From contig NC_083604.1 of NCBI RefSeq assembly GCF_029168945.1, positions 47,859,686 through 47,923,685 of the forward strand: a DNA stretch of 64,000 bases, read 5' to 3'. Each line of letters starts with the position of its first letter. Within the stretch, counting starts at the first letter, position 1. Origin of the DNA: Cannabis sativa. Taxonomy: Eukaryota > Streptophyta > Magnoliopsida > Rosales > Cannabaceae. The notes beneath the pieces are model-generated. The model was given only the letters and a program-made list of their open reading frames with translations. It did no database searches and had not been told where the DNA came from. The position numbers were made by a program, and so were the translations under genes. Below are positions 11,953-25,081 of the stretch, one piece after another.

Positions 11953-12879
11953 ATGTGAACCCACCCGTATGTATAACAGGACCAACCCGACCTACCTGTA
12001 ATGATCGAGTTTTTTTAATAGTCAGTCGTACGGTCGTGTTGAGGCCAAACCTAGTCTAAATTTTTAGCCCTAGTCACATTTCCACACGCATCTCCATTCA
12101 CAATTGAAGAATAAGTGCAAGAAAAGTTACATTTGAAAATAACTTGAATCTATCTCTCATGAAACCCAGCTTTCTCATCATATCGCACAAGAAAGACCAC
12201 TCTACTTTATCATAGGCCTTAGCCATCAAGTTTAATGACAAGACTCCTAACACTTCTTCTAGGCCAGTGTTTAAGAGAATTCATACATTCAAAATCAATA
12301 TGAGCAATGTCTATGATGAGACGACCAGGAAGAAACACACTTTTGTAATGTCTTTTTTCCAGCGATTAGTCAAGGCTTTTGTAATAATTTTGTAGAAGAT
12401 ATTACAAAGACTAATAGGTCTAAACTCATTAGGCCTTGTGGAATTATCCACTTTAGGAATCAAGAAAATAAAATTTTAATTAACCTCCTTCAAATACTCA
12501 TTCCCATTAACCACATAAAGACAAGCTACCACCACATCATCACTAACAACATCTCAGTATTTTTGGTAAAATTCACTCGTCATCCCATCAGGCATCAGGA
12601 TTTTATTGGGATGCATCTGAAAGAGGACTCTTCTAATATCCTCAACCACAAAAGGTCGAATAAGAGAGTCATTCATAAAAGGTGTCATCCTTGTTTGAAC
12701 ATAATTTAGAACTTTTCAAAAATCATCATGGACAATCCAAATTGAACAAAGAAGAAAAATAATTATGAAGCATAAAACTCACCGCATCTATAGAAGATAT
12801 CATCACACCATAATCATCTTCAATCCCCGTAATGTGATTTTTCTTTTTACGAGATGAAGCACACTTATGAAAGTAAGCT

Positions 12880-13929
12880 GAATTATGGTCACCAACCTCG
12901 AGCCATTTGTTTTTTATCTTGGCGCCCGAAAATGCTCTTTCTAATAGAGGGTATCAACTTGAGACTCCACCTTCTTATACATGAGCCAAGTTTCTTCGAA
13001 AAAAGAAAAATCAAGATGGGCAAGCTCCTTTTTCTTAGCTTGAATATTACGACAATGTCATCTAAAACAGATCTTATTCCAACTAGACAAAGCAGACACA
13101 TCACTCTTAAAATTATTCACCACAGTAGAAACTAAAGACTCTCCATTATTAATTCAATGATCCTTCACAAGATCCCCACAATCTACCTCAAAAGCCTAGG
13201 TGGCTTTAAAATGGAAATGAGGTTTTCTAACCAGATTGCTATCACCTCCTATCGACAGTGTGGTAATGATTTTAGTCAATAAAGGCCTATGGTCCAAAAT
13301 ATAATAGCTCATATGATGAACAACCGTGTGTGGGAAATTAGAAGTGTAATCCAAGTTATATAACATTCTATCAAGTCTCTCCTATAAAATGGAGGAACCG
13401 TGGGCATTGCACCACGTGAAAGGAGGCCCCTCAAAACCAAAATGGAAAAGGCCATATGAAAAAAATGCCTCATGAAAACTATCATAAGAGCCCTACCACA
13501 AGAAACACCAACTTGTTCTCTTTATTTTCTAGAGTTTCATTGAGGTCTCCTCCACACGACCAAGGACCCGTAACTTCCAGCCCAGTGTGAGTTAAAAGAT
13601 TCCAAAACATGCCTCGTTGACTAGAATTTTGCTCCCCATATAAGCAAGTAAATCTCCACTTTGGCCCATATGCCAAAGACACAAACACATCAATATGATG
13701 CCAAGAATAGTTAATAAGATTCACGATAACATTTGACATCTAGAAAAGACATAACCCATTACTTCTACCTTCTCTCTCGATAATAACTTTTCCAACAAAA
13801 ATAACTTTTACCCTCAACCATTCCAATTGATGTCGTAAACTAATGGTTTCAGACAAAAATATAAGATCTATTTTAAGGTCCAACACAAGAATGTTTAACG
13901 ATTGAGAAAGGAAGAACATGTCCATGAGA
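12880..13929 (-). pseudogene. LINE ORF2 endonuclease region
   Basis: Two adjacent open stretches (13925-13740 and 13739-13482, split by a stop) give the apurinic-like endonuclease pattern: LKIDLIFLSET near 13870, EREGRSNGLCLF near 13760, WRFTCLYGEQNSSQRGMFW near 13650 and CGGDLNETLENKE near 13540. The catalytic block GDFNE appears as GDLNE. The region after 13480 is frameshifted linker leading to the RT. The enzyme would nick target DNA to prime reverse transcription; this copy is dead. Confidence 0.8.
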
Positions 13930-14611
13930 GTCTTTTGTGCATGGCTCCATGCGCTCCACGTGAGAAATACTAGGTAGAATTTTATTAGTCAAAGAGAAAT
14001 TAGTAGCCCAATTCACATCACTTTTAGGCCTATACTTATTAAGCCTACTAAAATTCACAGTCAATTCATTGAGTAACTGTTGAAATTTTCCATTATAAGC
14101 CTCATCCAAAATATTATTATGCTCTAAAAAAATTCCTGATTTTGGTACCAAATGAATGGTAAAGTCCCCATGCCTAATCACAAGAGTGATAGGTGAAATG
14201 GGTTCCACCCAAAATTGACATTTTACTGTCTCTTACTCCATACAAGGCTCATGTAATATCAGAGAATCACAAATTTTCATAATAGTAGGAGACACGATCA
14301 CATCTTCCTTCAAAAATGGCATCCGTGATTATAGACTTTTCCTTACTAGAATTTCTTAAAAGATCATCACCGAAAATTTGTCCAAACATTTGAAAAATAG
14401 GGTCAACTGCCACATTCGTACCAGCCACAAACAAAGCCATTATTCTCACCACCACCTCCACCTTTACCTCTACTTGATCTGTTAGTAACGCCTAGAGGAG
14501 ACCTTTTAGAGGCAGCAAAGAACTTTATCGACACATGAGCTTCAATCTAATCACCATACCGGTAACGTGGCTCACCATTCTTCATGATCACACATACTGG
14601 GCACTAACATA
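13930..14611 (-). pseudogene. LINE ORF1 C-terminal part and spacer
   Basis: Immediately past the solo LTR the minus strand continues the ORF1 tail (MKNGEPRYRYGD near 14580, then a glycine-rich stretch near 14450-14475). A 111-codon open frame (14208-13876) follows without a recognised domain. Stops interrupt the frame. It is assigned to the LINE by position between the zinc knuckle and the endonuclease. Confidence 0.55.
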
Positions 14612-14616
14612 ATAGA

Positions 14617-15689
14617 TGAAATTTTATGTTTTATAATTACCAATTAATTAATTAATTGTAGAATAATAATAGTGGTACTAAAAAAATTATTTTGTAGCTA
14701 CTGCATACAATTATGTAACTATAAAATAGAACAGAAAACAAACAGTACAAAAAAGATAAAAATATACAAGATTTTCATATGTGGTATCAACAATCCTTGC
14801 AGATTGTTACTAGTCTAAGGGGCAACGCCGAGAGATGGATTCATTAGATAGATCTCAAAAATACAAAGTAATTGACTTATGCATAAATAAATTCTCTTTT
14901 ATTATATGTTGCAAGCTTGATGTATTTTACCTTCTCAAATTAATCTTGTAAAACTTCAAATGCTTGACTCCATTCGATCTGCTTGAAAAGTGCTTGCTTC
15001 CTCCTGAGGCAAGACTTAAAAAGCTATCTCCCGAAAGCTTGAAGAACATTCTCCCAAAGGTAGGCATTGTCATTCTTCTTTTTTGTAGACTTGATTACAG
15101 ACTCAAGACAATACAAAAGACATAACACAGAGGTAGAGTCGAACTCACTCTCCTATACAAAACAAAGACATTTTTTTCTAATAATATGAATAATATTCAA
15201 AGTCAATAAAAGAGATACAAAACCTAACTACTAAAATATGTATTTATAATAAATATACACATTTTAGACAACTCATATACAGCCTAGACAAGACCACATC
15301 TCACAAAAAAACTTCCCTATAAAAGATCTTCAATCAACTTAGGAATTTTTACTTATGTACCTACAAAATTGTAGCAGTAAGTGGGACTCTCTTTTTATAG
15401 AAAAGGAAACTCTTATTTTGATTTTTTTCACACAAGATTTGATCAAATCATTTAGAAAATTAATATAAGATCATAATACACTAATAAACACATCTGCAAG
15501 ATAAAGAATTGATTCTTCATTAAAACTTACTAATTGTGTCAACCTTTCCCAATTTAAAAAAATTTGACACTTAATTCACCTTTAATTAAATAAATAAATG
15601 AGAATAAACAATGCACCTTAGCTGAAATCTTATAAACAAATTATAAAAAAAAAAATTGTCAATCTAAATATGAAAAAATAGAATTAACA
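14617..15689 (-). repeat. Solo LTR, family C (copy 1)
   Basis: This 1073-bp TG...CA unit is flanked by the duplication ATAGA (14612-14616 and 15690-15694). It is homologous over its full length to 51946-53165. Read on the minus strand it starts TGTTAATTC and contains TATA-like sequences (CTATAAAA near 15400), so I place it on the minus strand. It lacks any internal region, so the parent element was lost by LTR recombination. It has one copy of the ~73-bp internal unit that is triplicated in copy 2. Confidence 0.88.
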
Positions 15690-15694
15690 ATAGA

Positions 15695-16349
15695 TGCCCC
15701 AGAACCCACAATTGAAACATAACTCTGGAAAACATTCAAAACAGACCGCAATAATTGAAGCCACCTCCCCATCCAGAAGAGTAGCCTTGATCACACGAGG
15801 AAGAGGTTTAGAGATATCTGGGAAAAAACAAACTCTAATAAAGTTCCCAAGACAATCCAGTAAAGCATTCACATCAACCTCCTCCATGCTCCCAATCATC
15901 CCACCAAGTTTCTAACCCATTCATTTTGATAAACAATAGATAGGCTGATCATGTAATTAAATCAAAAAAGAGACCAGATTGAAATTTTGATTAGAATACT
16001 CTCCTACTTCAGTCGGGGTTTCTAACACAATCAAATTATCATCAAGAATCCACGGGCCATCAATAAAAACACGATGAAATTCCGATTCTAACCCAAACCT
16101 AAACAGAATGTGATTATCCTTGATCGACTCCACCTCGAAGGTGCCTTTAGGTTTCCACAACATACCAACCAAAGGAATAACATGTTCCCTGACCACCGTT
16201 TTTGATGTACAAATCTTACTAACCAAGATTTTGGCTACCCGAACAGCCCCCTCCCATTGGTTAGACGCACTTAAAACCAATTGAGGAATGTCATCCTCAT
16301 CCTCCAAAGCCAAAGCTTCATGAAGCACCACCCTACATGGAGTACCCAT
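15695..16349 (-). pseudogene. LINE ORF1, N-terminal part (DUF4283 and zinc knuckle)
   Basis: The segment 16349-15957 encodes 130 residues beginning MGTPCRVVLHEALALEDED. It contains the plant LINE ORF1 pattern ..LVGMLWKPKG..., LFRFGLESEFHRVFIDGPW and ILDDNLIVLE, typical of DUF4283. After a frame change, 15899-15700 continues with GNFIRVCFF...SKPLPRVIKATLLDGE and ends in the start of a knuckle, CFNCGFWG, just where the solo LTR is inserted (TSD ATAGA). ORF1 proteins of this type bind the element RNA. Confidence 0.8.
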
Positions 16350-16399
16350 AGAAAACCACTGGCAAAACGAACAAAGGTCGACGACGGCTGACTACTTTC

Positions 16400-16523
16400 A
16401 TTAACAAAAGAGAGTGACGAAGAGAAAACATTCTTGTTAGTGTGGGGACTTTAATATTTTAACATGTTACATTTATATTTTTTTTTAGACCTCGTGAAAT
16501 TAGGTAATAAATCATGCTTTACA
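16400..16523. other. LINE 5' end / flanking DNA
   Basis: Short stretch containing the LINE 5' UTR boundary, which I cannot place exactly, followed by T-rich DNA. No gene is visible. Confidence 0.3.
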
Positions 16524-17529
16524 ATAGAATAATTAGCAATTTTCCCCTTGAACTTTTGACAATACTGATTATGCCTCCTAAAATATACGGCTTGTTAAGA
16601 ATTCCCCCTGAACTCTTACATTTATAAAAATTTAGTCCTTCTTATAGTTTCCCTTCCATTATTTCGTTTAAATGTTGACGTGTCTTTAAAAATTAGCAAC
16701 TTTGTCCCTTAAAATTTGACAACTATTAAATCGTACCCCCTTAAAATAGAAATGAGAATAATTAAATTTTTTTTAGTAAATCTTAAAAAAAAAAATTAAT
16801 TTAGATCTTAAAAAAATATTTTGAATGATTAAGAAAATTAAAAAAGAAATTAAAACTTTTAAACTAATTAATCGATTAAAAAAATTATTTATTTTTTATT
16901 AAAAAATCCATTTAAATATAAAAAATAATATATATATATATATATATTAAAAATTTGATTTTTATAAAAACTAAATTTTACAGGAAAAGTTTGAGTCTAT
17001 TTTTTTCTCCAAAAATCTACATTTGTTTAAGTAAACATAATATTTTTTTTAGTTTGATTTTTTTTTTTCAAAAAATCATAGTTTGATTAAATTATTTATT
17101 GATTTTTTAATAATTTTAGTTTGATTATACGTGTTTATAAATAATATAAAGTTTAATATATTTTTTTAGGAATAGTTTAGGTTTTTTAAGTAAACTTAAT
17201 ATTTTTTAAGGTTTTTTTAACAATTTATTATTTTTTTTAGAATTAATAGAACATTATAATTTTAAGTAAATCTTATGATTTTATTCAAAAAAATAGAACA
17301 TTATAATTTTTAAAATTATTTTTTTTTTAATAAAAGGGGGCAAAAATTTTTGAGTCAAAATTTAGGGAGTAAAAATATTAATTTTTAACGGTAAAAGAAA
17401 CAAAATCTAACAGAAGAGGCATAATTACGTAACTGTTATATTTTAGGGAGAATTTTTAACTAGCCGTATATTTTAGACAAGATCAGGTAGTATCGAAAGT
17501 CTAAGGGACAAAAATACTAATTATTCTAT
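16524..17529. mobile_element. Long-arm foldback element, copy 1
   Basis: The ends form an inverted repeat starting ATAGAATAATTAG / CTAATTATTCTAT and extending, with mismatches, for well over 150 bp per arm. Both arms share AAAATATACGGCT.GTTAA, GACAATACTGAT-like and CTTTGTCCCTTA-like blocks. The 1006-bp element has an AT-rich core and no protein-coding potential. I could not fix a target duplication. Two more copies of the family occur at 19593-20634 and 47520-48091. Confidence 0.7.
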
Positions 17530-19592
17530 AAAATATTATAAAATTAAAATAGCACAATTTATGATCCTCTTTAAAATGGATAAATAAATAAAAAAGTAAA
17601 GATTAAGATATCATTGAGAGAAAAAAAAAAAAAAGAAGAAAAAAGAAATATTTTCTTCGGTTTATTTATGATTATATACAATGATGTTGTTGTGATTGAA
17701 GTTTTTAGTGGCACTCTAATCAAAGAAAATTATTTGATACCCTTTTTAAATATATTTGTCAAACTATACGATAATGAGAAGAAAAATATGGTCATTAAGA
17801 TAATATTTTAATTAATAAAACAAAAAAATTAACAATGAACAAACAAAAATTAAAAAAAAAAATATGCACATCATAATAAGAGATAGAAAAACTCTATCCA
17901 AATTAATTCACTATCCATTCTAACTAAGTGTGTATACAACTAATTTATGTGTAGTCATATTGATCGAATGATTTGCATAAATAAGGAACACTTTAAAAAA
18001 TTTGGCCGTAAACTAAAAAAACATCTAAAAGAGAACCTAGATTATTGCAGAAAAAAAAAAATCTCTTTAAAAAGGTAGAGATCAAAGTTAAACAATCATA
18101 CTCAAAAAAATTGAGAGTAAGTCTAATTCCAGCAACCAATCAAATACCATTAAAGTTATAATTTTTGCCGAAATAATTGTTAGATTCTCTTGAGCTCTTC
18201 TTTATCCAACCAAAAAAATAAAAACTATAACTATAAAAGTTGATACTTAGACAAAAAAAATACAAAACAAATAAACTTATTAACTTCACAAGAAAACTTT
18301 AAAATAAGTAATTTTAAAATTATGTTATATAAATTAATAATGGTAAAATATTTAAGAAAAAGAATTGTAATAAATTTTATCTTTTAAAATTCTTGCATCT
18401 AAAAATTATCAAATGAGTAAAATAAAAAATACCTATAAAAAAAAAATAACAGTTTAATTAATCATGTCTTATCTAATTCTTTGTACTTCAAATTAAAAGA
18501 AAATATAGAGAAAAAGAAATTAATAAGAAAATGAGTTTCAATATTAAATTGCAAACAAACGTGAGTAACTAATAATAGGTACAACTTGCACAAAACTTGA
18601 AGCCCATCCAGATCCCTTTCACATTTAAGGCAAAGTGAAGAAAATAAAACAAACTACTCCCATCCCAGCTAGTTAACATCTACTACCACTACTTATATCT
18701 TCTCTAAAACTTACACTTTTTTTTTTGGACACAACGGAGAGGAAGAAAAGAAGACTTAATTTATTTTTAATCCCTAAAAAAATGGGAAGATTGAAGATAA
18801 AGCAAAATTTACATAATTATTCTTTAAATATATTAAAAATATATTTATAATAGTAATTTTATATTTAAAATTTATATCTATTATCTTTCTTCTATTTTCA
18901 ATGCCAAACAACATAAATAAAAGATATTATCTTCTCTATTCCATCATAGTCTCTATCCTTTCAACTCTCCTTCTTCTCTACCAAACATAACCTTAGAGAA
19001 TGACATACCATTGACATGGCAAGTGACGCACATTTCAAATGTAATATTTAAATATATATTTATTTTGTTTTTTCTTTTCTTAATTTATTCTCTTTAAACA
19101 ATTTATAATTAAAATATTGATCTCTCTGCCAACTACTCGCATGCATCTAAAATCATATAATAATAATAACAATAAATTTTTAATACAAGGATAGTGGTCC
19201 TTTCTTTAAGTTCTATATTTATTATTTTAAGCAGAATTTAATTAGAAATGAAAGAATTAAAACAAATAAAACCTACAATAAAGAATAGTACTTACATTTT
19301 TTCTATTAGGTGACAGAAATAGAACAAACAGTGAAATTGGCCGTCATTCTTGGGCGTGGTGGTAGAGTTTTAGCACTTTTTGCCCTTCAAGCCCTACCAA
19401 ATTTATATTTGTCCATATTTAAATAAATATAATAGATTTTGTTATTTTTCTGTTAAATTTAATAATTAATACTAATACTGTTACATTAATTTAATAATAT
19501 TTTAAAATAAATTTATTAATTATTTAACTTAAAATATCAAAATTATTTTTTTATTTTATTATTTATCAAAATATAACTTATACAATTAGCTA
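17530..19592. other. AT-rich intergenic DNA, no gene recognised
   Basis: About 2 kb of strongly AT-rich DNA with poly-A/T runs. The longest open frame (65 codons, 17614-17811) starts in an A-rich run and has no recognisable features. No LTR, TIR or RNA gene could be supported. Confidence 0.5.
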
Positions 19593-20634
19593 AAGAATAA
19601 TTAACATTTTTACTCATTGATTTTACCTCCTTAAATATACTACTTATTAAAAATTCCTCTTAAAATATAATAGTTCCATAATTATGCCTCTTTTATTAGA
19701 TTTTATTTATTTTACCGTTAAAAATTAGTATTTTTATCCCCTAAACTTTGACCAATACAGAGTATTGCCCCAATTTATTAAAAAAATTAATTTTAAAATT
19801 ATAATATTATATTAATTCTGCGAAAAATTAATAAATATTATTAAAAAACTTAATAAAAATATTAAATTAATTAAAAAATTTAAGTTTACTTAAAAAATCT
19901 AAATTATTCCTAAAAATATATTTTTAAATTTTATTTTATTTAAGAACATGTATCTTAAAAAATCAAACCAAAATTATTGAAAATCAAATAAATAATTTAA
20001 ACAAACTAAGATTTTTTAAAGAAAAAATCAAAAATCAAACTTATTTATATTTATAAACTCATATCTTAACAAATTAAAAATATAATAAAAATATAAAATT
20101 ATTTTCAAAAAAAGTTAGAAATTAAACTAAAAAAATGTTATGTTTACTTAAAGAATTCTACAATATTATTTGAGAAAAATAAAATAGACTCAAGTTTGTT
20201 CCCATAAAATTTAGTTTTTACAAAAATTGAATTTTTAAAATATTTTTTTAATGTATAATTGAATTTTTTAATAAAAGTAAATAATTTTTAAATTGCTTAA
20301 TTAGTTTTGTTTTTTTATTATTTTCTTAATCATTCAAAATAATTTATTTAAGATTTAAATTAATTTTTTAAGATTTACTCAAAAACATGTAGAATCTTTC
20401 TTATTTTTATTTAAAGGGGGTACAATTTGATATTTATCAAAGTTTAGAGGGTAAAGTTACTAATTTATAAAGATATATCAGCATTTAAACAAAATAATGG
20501 AACAAAACCTAACAGAAGGACTAAATATCTGTCAATGTAAAAGTTCAGGGGGGATTCTTAACAAACTTTATATTTTAGGGGGCAGAATCGGTATTGTCGA
20601 AAGTTCAAAGCGCAAGATTGCTACTTATATTCTT
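19593..20634. mobile_element. Long-arm foldback element, copy 2
   Basis: Same architecture and arm sequences as the copy at 16524: left end AAGAATAATTAAC, right end near TATTCTTA. Shared blocks include AACAGAAGGACTAAAT, TTTATATTTTAGGGGGCAG and GTATTGTCGAAAGTTCAA in the right arm. About 1.04 kb, with no coding content. Confidence 0.68.
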
Positions 20635-20689
20635 ATCTAAAAAAGTTATTTTTTTTAAATAATGAGGAAAATATTTTTGAAAAATTTTA

Positions 20690-21000
20690 CAATGCACTCC
20701 CTTAAAAGGGATGCATGCATCCTTATTTGTTTTGGTATTCAAAATAATTTATTAGTCAAATTTTTTCTCATGGTCATGTACATTATAGTTATTTAAGATA
20801 TCCTGCAAAATTTTAAGAAATTCAAAAAAGTTTAACACGCTAAAAATAGAGTTCAAGTGTGTTGTACGTGTGACTATTTTATTTTATACGTGTCTAAAAT
20901 AGACGTTTTGAACACTATTTTCTATATTGTAAATTATTCTGAATTTCTCAAAATTTTGTAAGATATCTTAAATAACTATAACGTATACGTATATGCAAAA
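20690..21000. mobile_element. Palindromic MITE next to the Mutator-like terminus
   Basis: Two arms of roughly 110 bp, about 20780-20880 and 20890-20995, are inverted copies. TTATAGTTATTTAAGATAT on the left pairs with ATATCTTAAATAACTATAA on the right. A related sequence lies at about 57170-57460 beside the kinase promoter. Non-coding. Confidence 0.6.
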
Positions 21001-21339
21001 TGAGTAAATTACAGCATAACCTCCAAAAGTGTTATCTTGCTAGCAATTAACTCCAATTCCCATTTTTTTCATGGTAAAACTCCTAAAACTCATGTTCTGT
21101 TAGCAGTTTGTCACTTTCATCCACTTTTAGCTATTAACTGTCAAGGTGGACTACCATGTGTACTCAGTATGTTGTCTACGTCATGACAAAATTTTATTGT
21201 TCCACATCAAATAATATTTAAAAACAAATTAATTTAATTTAAAATAAAAATTAAAATAAACTAATTTAAAATAAAAATAATAATAAATTAATTAAAAATA
21301 AAAATATCATAACTTAATTATAATAAACCCTAATTTCAT

Positions 21340-21837
21340 TAACCCTAAACCTAAATCATCATCTCTTCAACCTATTCCTTCCACCACCTCCTTTTGTATC
21401 TTTTCCAGAATAAAAAATCATAACCCCATTGTGTTGTAGCTTTGTCGAACCCTAAGGAAAAAGAATCCATGCTCAATCGACGATACCTAAGGAAAATAAA
21501 GGTCTCTAGAGCTTGAAGTCTCATTTCTCCGCTCACGAGCTCTCGGCTAACTCCGACTGAGCTTCTCTGGCCACAAGACAATGCAACAAAGGCATTATCA
21601 AACTAGAGAGTCTTTGAATCCCAAGCCCCATGTTCGCTCATCAGAGTTTTCTTCTCCATGGTCAAGCAATTTTTAGGTGGCCCTCTAATCCCATAAACCC
21701 AGATCTCTTGTGACAATTCTCTTTCCCCTCTATCCTGTTCCTTTGTCTCTATTTCAGTCCTAATCCCCCCTTCTTTTTCACTCTTTCAGTCATCAAGGTC
21801 CTCGATGCTCGTCAAAGAACTTGGAGCTGTCTACCCT
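21340..21837. other. Gene-like fragment possibly captured by the Mutator-like element
   Basis: This stretch is markedly less AT-rich than its surroundings and looks like plant leader/exon DNA (ACCCTAA motifs, CT-rich tracts). It continues across the hAT insertion at 24838-24910. No protein family could be recognised on either strand; a 69-codon minus-strand frame (21581-21372) is unsupported. Capture of host sequence is an inference from composition and position inside long inverted repeats. Confidence 0.35.
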
Positions 21838-21989
21838 CCAAATCTCAGGGCCGACCCTAGAGTGGGGCAACTGGGGCCTAGGCTCCAGGCCCCATAATTT
21901 TGGAAGCCCGAAATTAAAAATTGGTATATATAATATGTAGAAACATGTAATATATTTAAATGTACGTCAAAATTTGTAAGAAAATAAAT

Positions 21990-22055
21990 TAGCATAGTTG
22001 GTAAAGCACCGACTGTGTTCTTTGGAGTTTATAAGATCAACACTTTATTGAGGGC
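21990..22055 (+). other. tRNA-like A box inside the hAT element
   Basis: TAGCATAGTTGG at 21990-22001 fits the RNA polymerase III A-box consensus TRGCNNAGTNGG and is followed by TAAAGCACCGACTGTG. A degraded B-box-like stretch lies near 22031-22045. It does not fold into a convincing tRNA, so it is best read as a decayed tRNA-derived segment, not a tRNA gene. Confidence 0.4.
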
Positions 22056-22569
22056 AAAGTTAGTTATTAATTTTGTAAAAAAAAAAATGAGAAAGAATTC
22101 ATTTTTTAATGGTTTATGTATTAATAATAGGTAATAGTAAGTTAGCATATATAATTGTTAAGAATTTATTTTATTTTGTGTTTATAAGGTTGAAATTTTT
22201 ATAATGCTATTGAAAAAAAAGAATCAAATTGAAAACATAGCATATATTTATGTATTTTTATTTTTCCAAAATGTAATATTTTTGAAATAGTGTAAAAAGA
22301 GATATTTTTTAATATTTTTTTTAATTAAGTAGTTAAATTAAGCATAGAAATTCAAATTTGTGATTTCATTATTCGTTATTATATCAAAATTCGATGGTTT
22401 GATATTTTTAAAATTAATATTTATAGTTAAATTTGTTTAGTAACTATTCATGGGTAATACCCATTAAGAAGTGTTCCATATATATATATGGAAGATGTTT
22501 CAATATCTGATGTAACTATGATGGTTAAATATCTGATGTAACCATTGAAACATCTTATGTAACTATGAT

Positions 22570-24420
22570 GGTTAAATATCTAATCCGCAAAGTGCGGATA
22601 TCTGCACTTGTGCACAAAATGCGCAAAGTGCGGATTGGATTGGATTGAAAAATTCGAAATCTGCACTTGTGCGGATTGGATGTTGATTGGCATGCAAAAG
22701 TAACCGATACAATCCAATCCACACATATTTATAAAAAAAAAATTAAAAAATTATTTATACAGATATCATTTTAATGTATAGAAAATAGTAATTTAAAAAT
22801 CTAACACATATAATATAATTATATTGCAAAACTTAATAAATCAAATGTATATTCTATTCTTATATATTTTTTCTTAACATACGATTTAAAATAAAATTAA
22901 ATATTTTTTAAACATAATTTTTTATTTCTTTTGAATTTGTTATTTGTTATTTTATTTATTTTAATGTGTTGTTGGAGACATAAAATGACTATAATTTGTT
23001 TTATTTTTGTTGCGAAAATTATTAATTACTACGCAAGTGCACGCAATCAAGTAGTATACTCACGCAAGTGAGGTCGAACCACAGGGAATTGGATTAAGTA
23101 CTACTAAACTATACTTATAATTCTATTTGGCAAATCAAAAGTATTTATGATTGAAAAAGGAAGAAAAAAATTCAAGAAACTTAAAGAAACAAGTGAATAT
23201 TAATCAAGATGAGAGAATAGGGAGACGAATCCTGTTGTTAAGTTACCAATGTTAATGTCTAATTGCTATCCTTCTCTTGAAGTGAATGACAGATTATAAA
23301 TTAACCTAGCTCTTTTCAGATCTTCTAGGTTCTAAATCTCAAGCTCTCTAATTAACCTCTTAATTAAACTAACATGAAATTAGCTTTAAGCAATAATCTA
23401 AATGTCACAAAGGCTATGTAAATACTTTCGTTTCACATCAAAACCTAGACTATCCAATTTTAGCATTCTCAATTCTCACTTTTCAGATTTCGAATTGAGA
23501 TCATAAAACATGTAAAAGGTGATCAATCTTGCACATGGAAATTAAACACAAATATGAATAGTGTTCACAATCAAGATGGAAGAATGACAATTATTCATTA
23601 ACTAGGAAAAACTTAAACAACATTCATCATTCTCCCTAAATAGGAGTTTAGTTCAAAACATCCATAATCAAATCCATAATTAACATTGAAATAGAAAAGA
23701 ACATAGAAAAATTAAAGAGAAAAGAAAGAACTAGTTGAAGCAATTGATCCGGGTCGCCACAAGCCGCTCTTCTAGCCTCCTCCTTTGTTTCTAGGGTTCC
23801 AATTCTGAATAATCTCTAATTTTCACGAACCCTCACTATTTAAACCAATTCTCATCTTTAAAATTCGTGAAATTACGAAACTGCCCAAAAATCCCGTCAC
23901 TAGGGTCCCCGTCGCGACTGGCAAAGCCCCCGTCGCGACGGGGTTAAACTTTGAAACTTCGAGATCCTCTCTGCCAGTTCCCGTCGCGACTGGCATGTTC
24001 CCGCCGCGATCGGCATGTTCCCGCCGCGACCGGAACAGTGCGACGACACAAACTTTGGTTTTTCTTCTCGATTCTTTCACCACTTTTCCTCAATTCTTGT
24101 ACATACTTTCTTTAAACACCCAAGGACCTGAAACAAAAGAATCAAGCGTAAAATAGCCCTAAAACTAGAAACAAAGAGTGAAAACTAACTGAAAATACGA
24201 CCCGAAACTTAGACTAATTTTAGCCTAACAATTTTGTTGCTAGTTATGTGCAAAAAAAAATATTTTTTTCATAAATATTAAAAAGTAATCAATCTAAAGT
24301 AACCGATCCAATCCGCACTTTTACGGATTGGATTGGATCCAGAAAATGAAATCCGCACTTAGTGCGGATCGAATGCACTATGAGCAAAATAGTGCGGATT
24401 AGATTGGATGAACACCCCTA
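22570..24420. mobile_element. GTGCGGAT-rich DNA element, split by a solo LTR
   Basis: Inverted and direct copies of AATCCGCAC / GTGCGGATTGGATT crowd both sides of the solo LTR (22585-22730 and 24300-24410). The right end reads GGATGAACACCCCTAA, the usual inverted terminus of TTAGGGGTGTTCATCC-type hAT MITEs. The left terminus is degraded (possibly near 22464, TTAAGAAGTGTTCC). No coding content. Confidence 0.5.
23008..24231 (-). repeat. Solo LTR, gypsy family B
   Basis: This 1224-bp unit is the inverted counterpart of the LTR at 48631/55654. It starts TGTTGCGAAAATT and ends TTTTAGCCTAACA, with the duplication ATTTT at 23003-23007 and 24232-24236. It shares the blocks GAGGTCGAACCACAGGGAA and CAAATCTGAAAAGTGAG-type sequence with the full element. 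Near 23900-24030 it carries repeated GTCGCGAC motifs. No internal region remains. Confidence 0.9.
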
Positions 24421-24620
24421 ATATTTATATATATTTGATATTACTTTTCACATACGATTGAATAATTGTTTTTATAAAATTAGTGCTAAAATATAGTAAT
24501 AATGCATTATAAATTTAATATTTTATTAGGAATACTCTTATTAATTAAATTTCAAAGCTATATTATATTAAAATTAATTATAAAAAAAGCCTTGTTTTTA
24601 AATTTTGCCCTAGGCTCCTC

Positions 24621-24810
24621 ACAGGACCGACCCTAAGTTGAAATGGACCGTAGAAAAAAAAAATTGGGACCTTTACTATAAAGATAAATTGTATTTTAAA
24701 AATTATTGAAAAAAATGTATATTTTTTAAAATATCTTTTTTTATTTGGGCCCCTAAAATGAGTGGGCCCTAGGCGCGGGCCTAGTCCGCCTATGCCTAAG
24801 GCCGGTCCTG
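24621..24810. mobile_element. Small hAT-like MITE near the end of the larger hAT element
   Basis: CAGGACCGACCCTAAG at the left and TAAGGCCGGTCCTG at the right form an imperfect inverted repeat similar to the host hAT ends. The GGGCCCTAGGCGCGGGCC core is GC-rich. No clear 8-bp duplication, so the boundaries are tentative. Confidence 0.45.
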
Positions 24811-24907
24811 ACCTTTCACTAGCTTGAGACGGCCCTGCCAAATCTTCAAGGTATGTTCTGTCGAGTAAAAGAAGGCATCGCACATCAAGCTTAGACAAAA
24901 AATGGCA

Positions 24908-25079
<172 letters not shown>

Positions 25080-25081
25080 AA

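Larger units (their letters stand above)
21846..24837. mobile_element. hAT element, 3 kb, with nested insertions
   Basis: The left end CAGGGCCGACCC and right end (inverted) CAGGGCCGTCTC are flanked by a perfect 8-bp duplication CCAAATCT at 21838-21845 and 24838-24845. There is no transposase-like coding sequence. The interior holds a family B solo LTR, a GTGCGGAT-rich element and, close to the right end, a small MITE with similar ends. Confidence 0.85.

Noticed and set aside
21372..21581. 69-codon minus-strand ORF in the possible captured fragment
   Set aside because: No recognisable protein similarity; kept only as part of a gene-like fragment of unknown origin.
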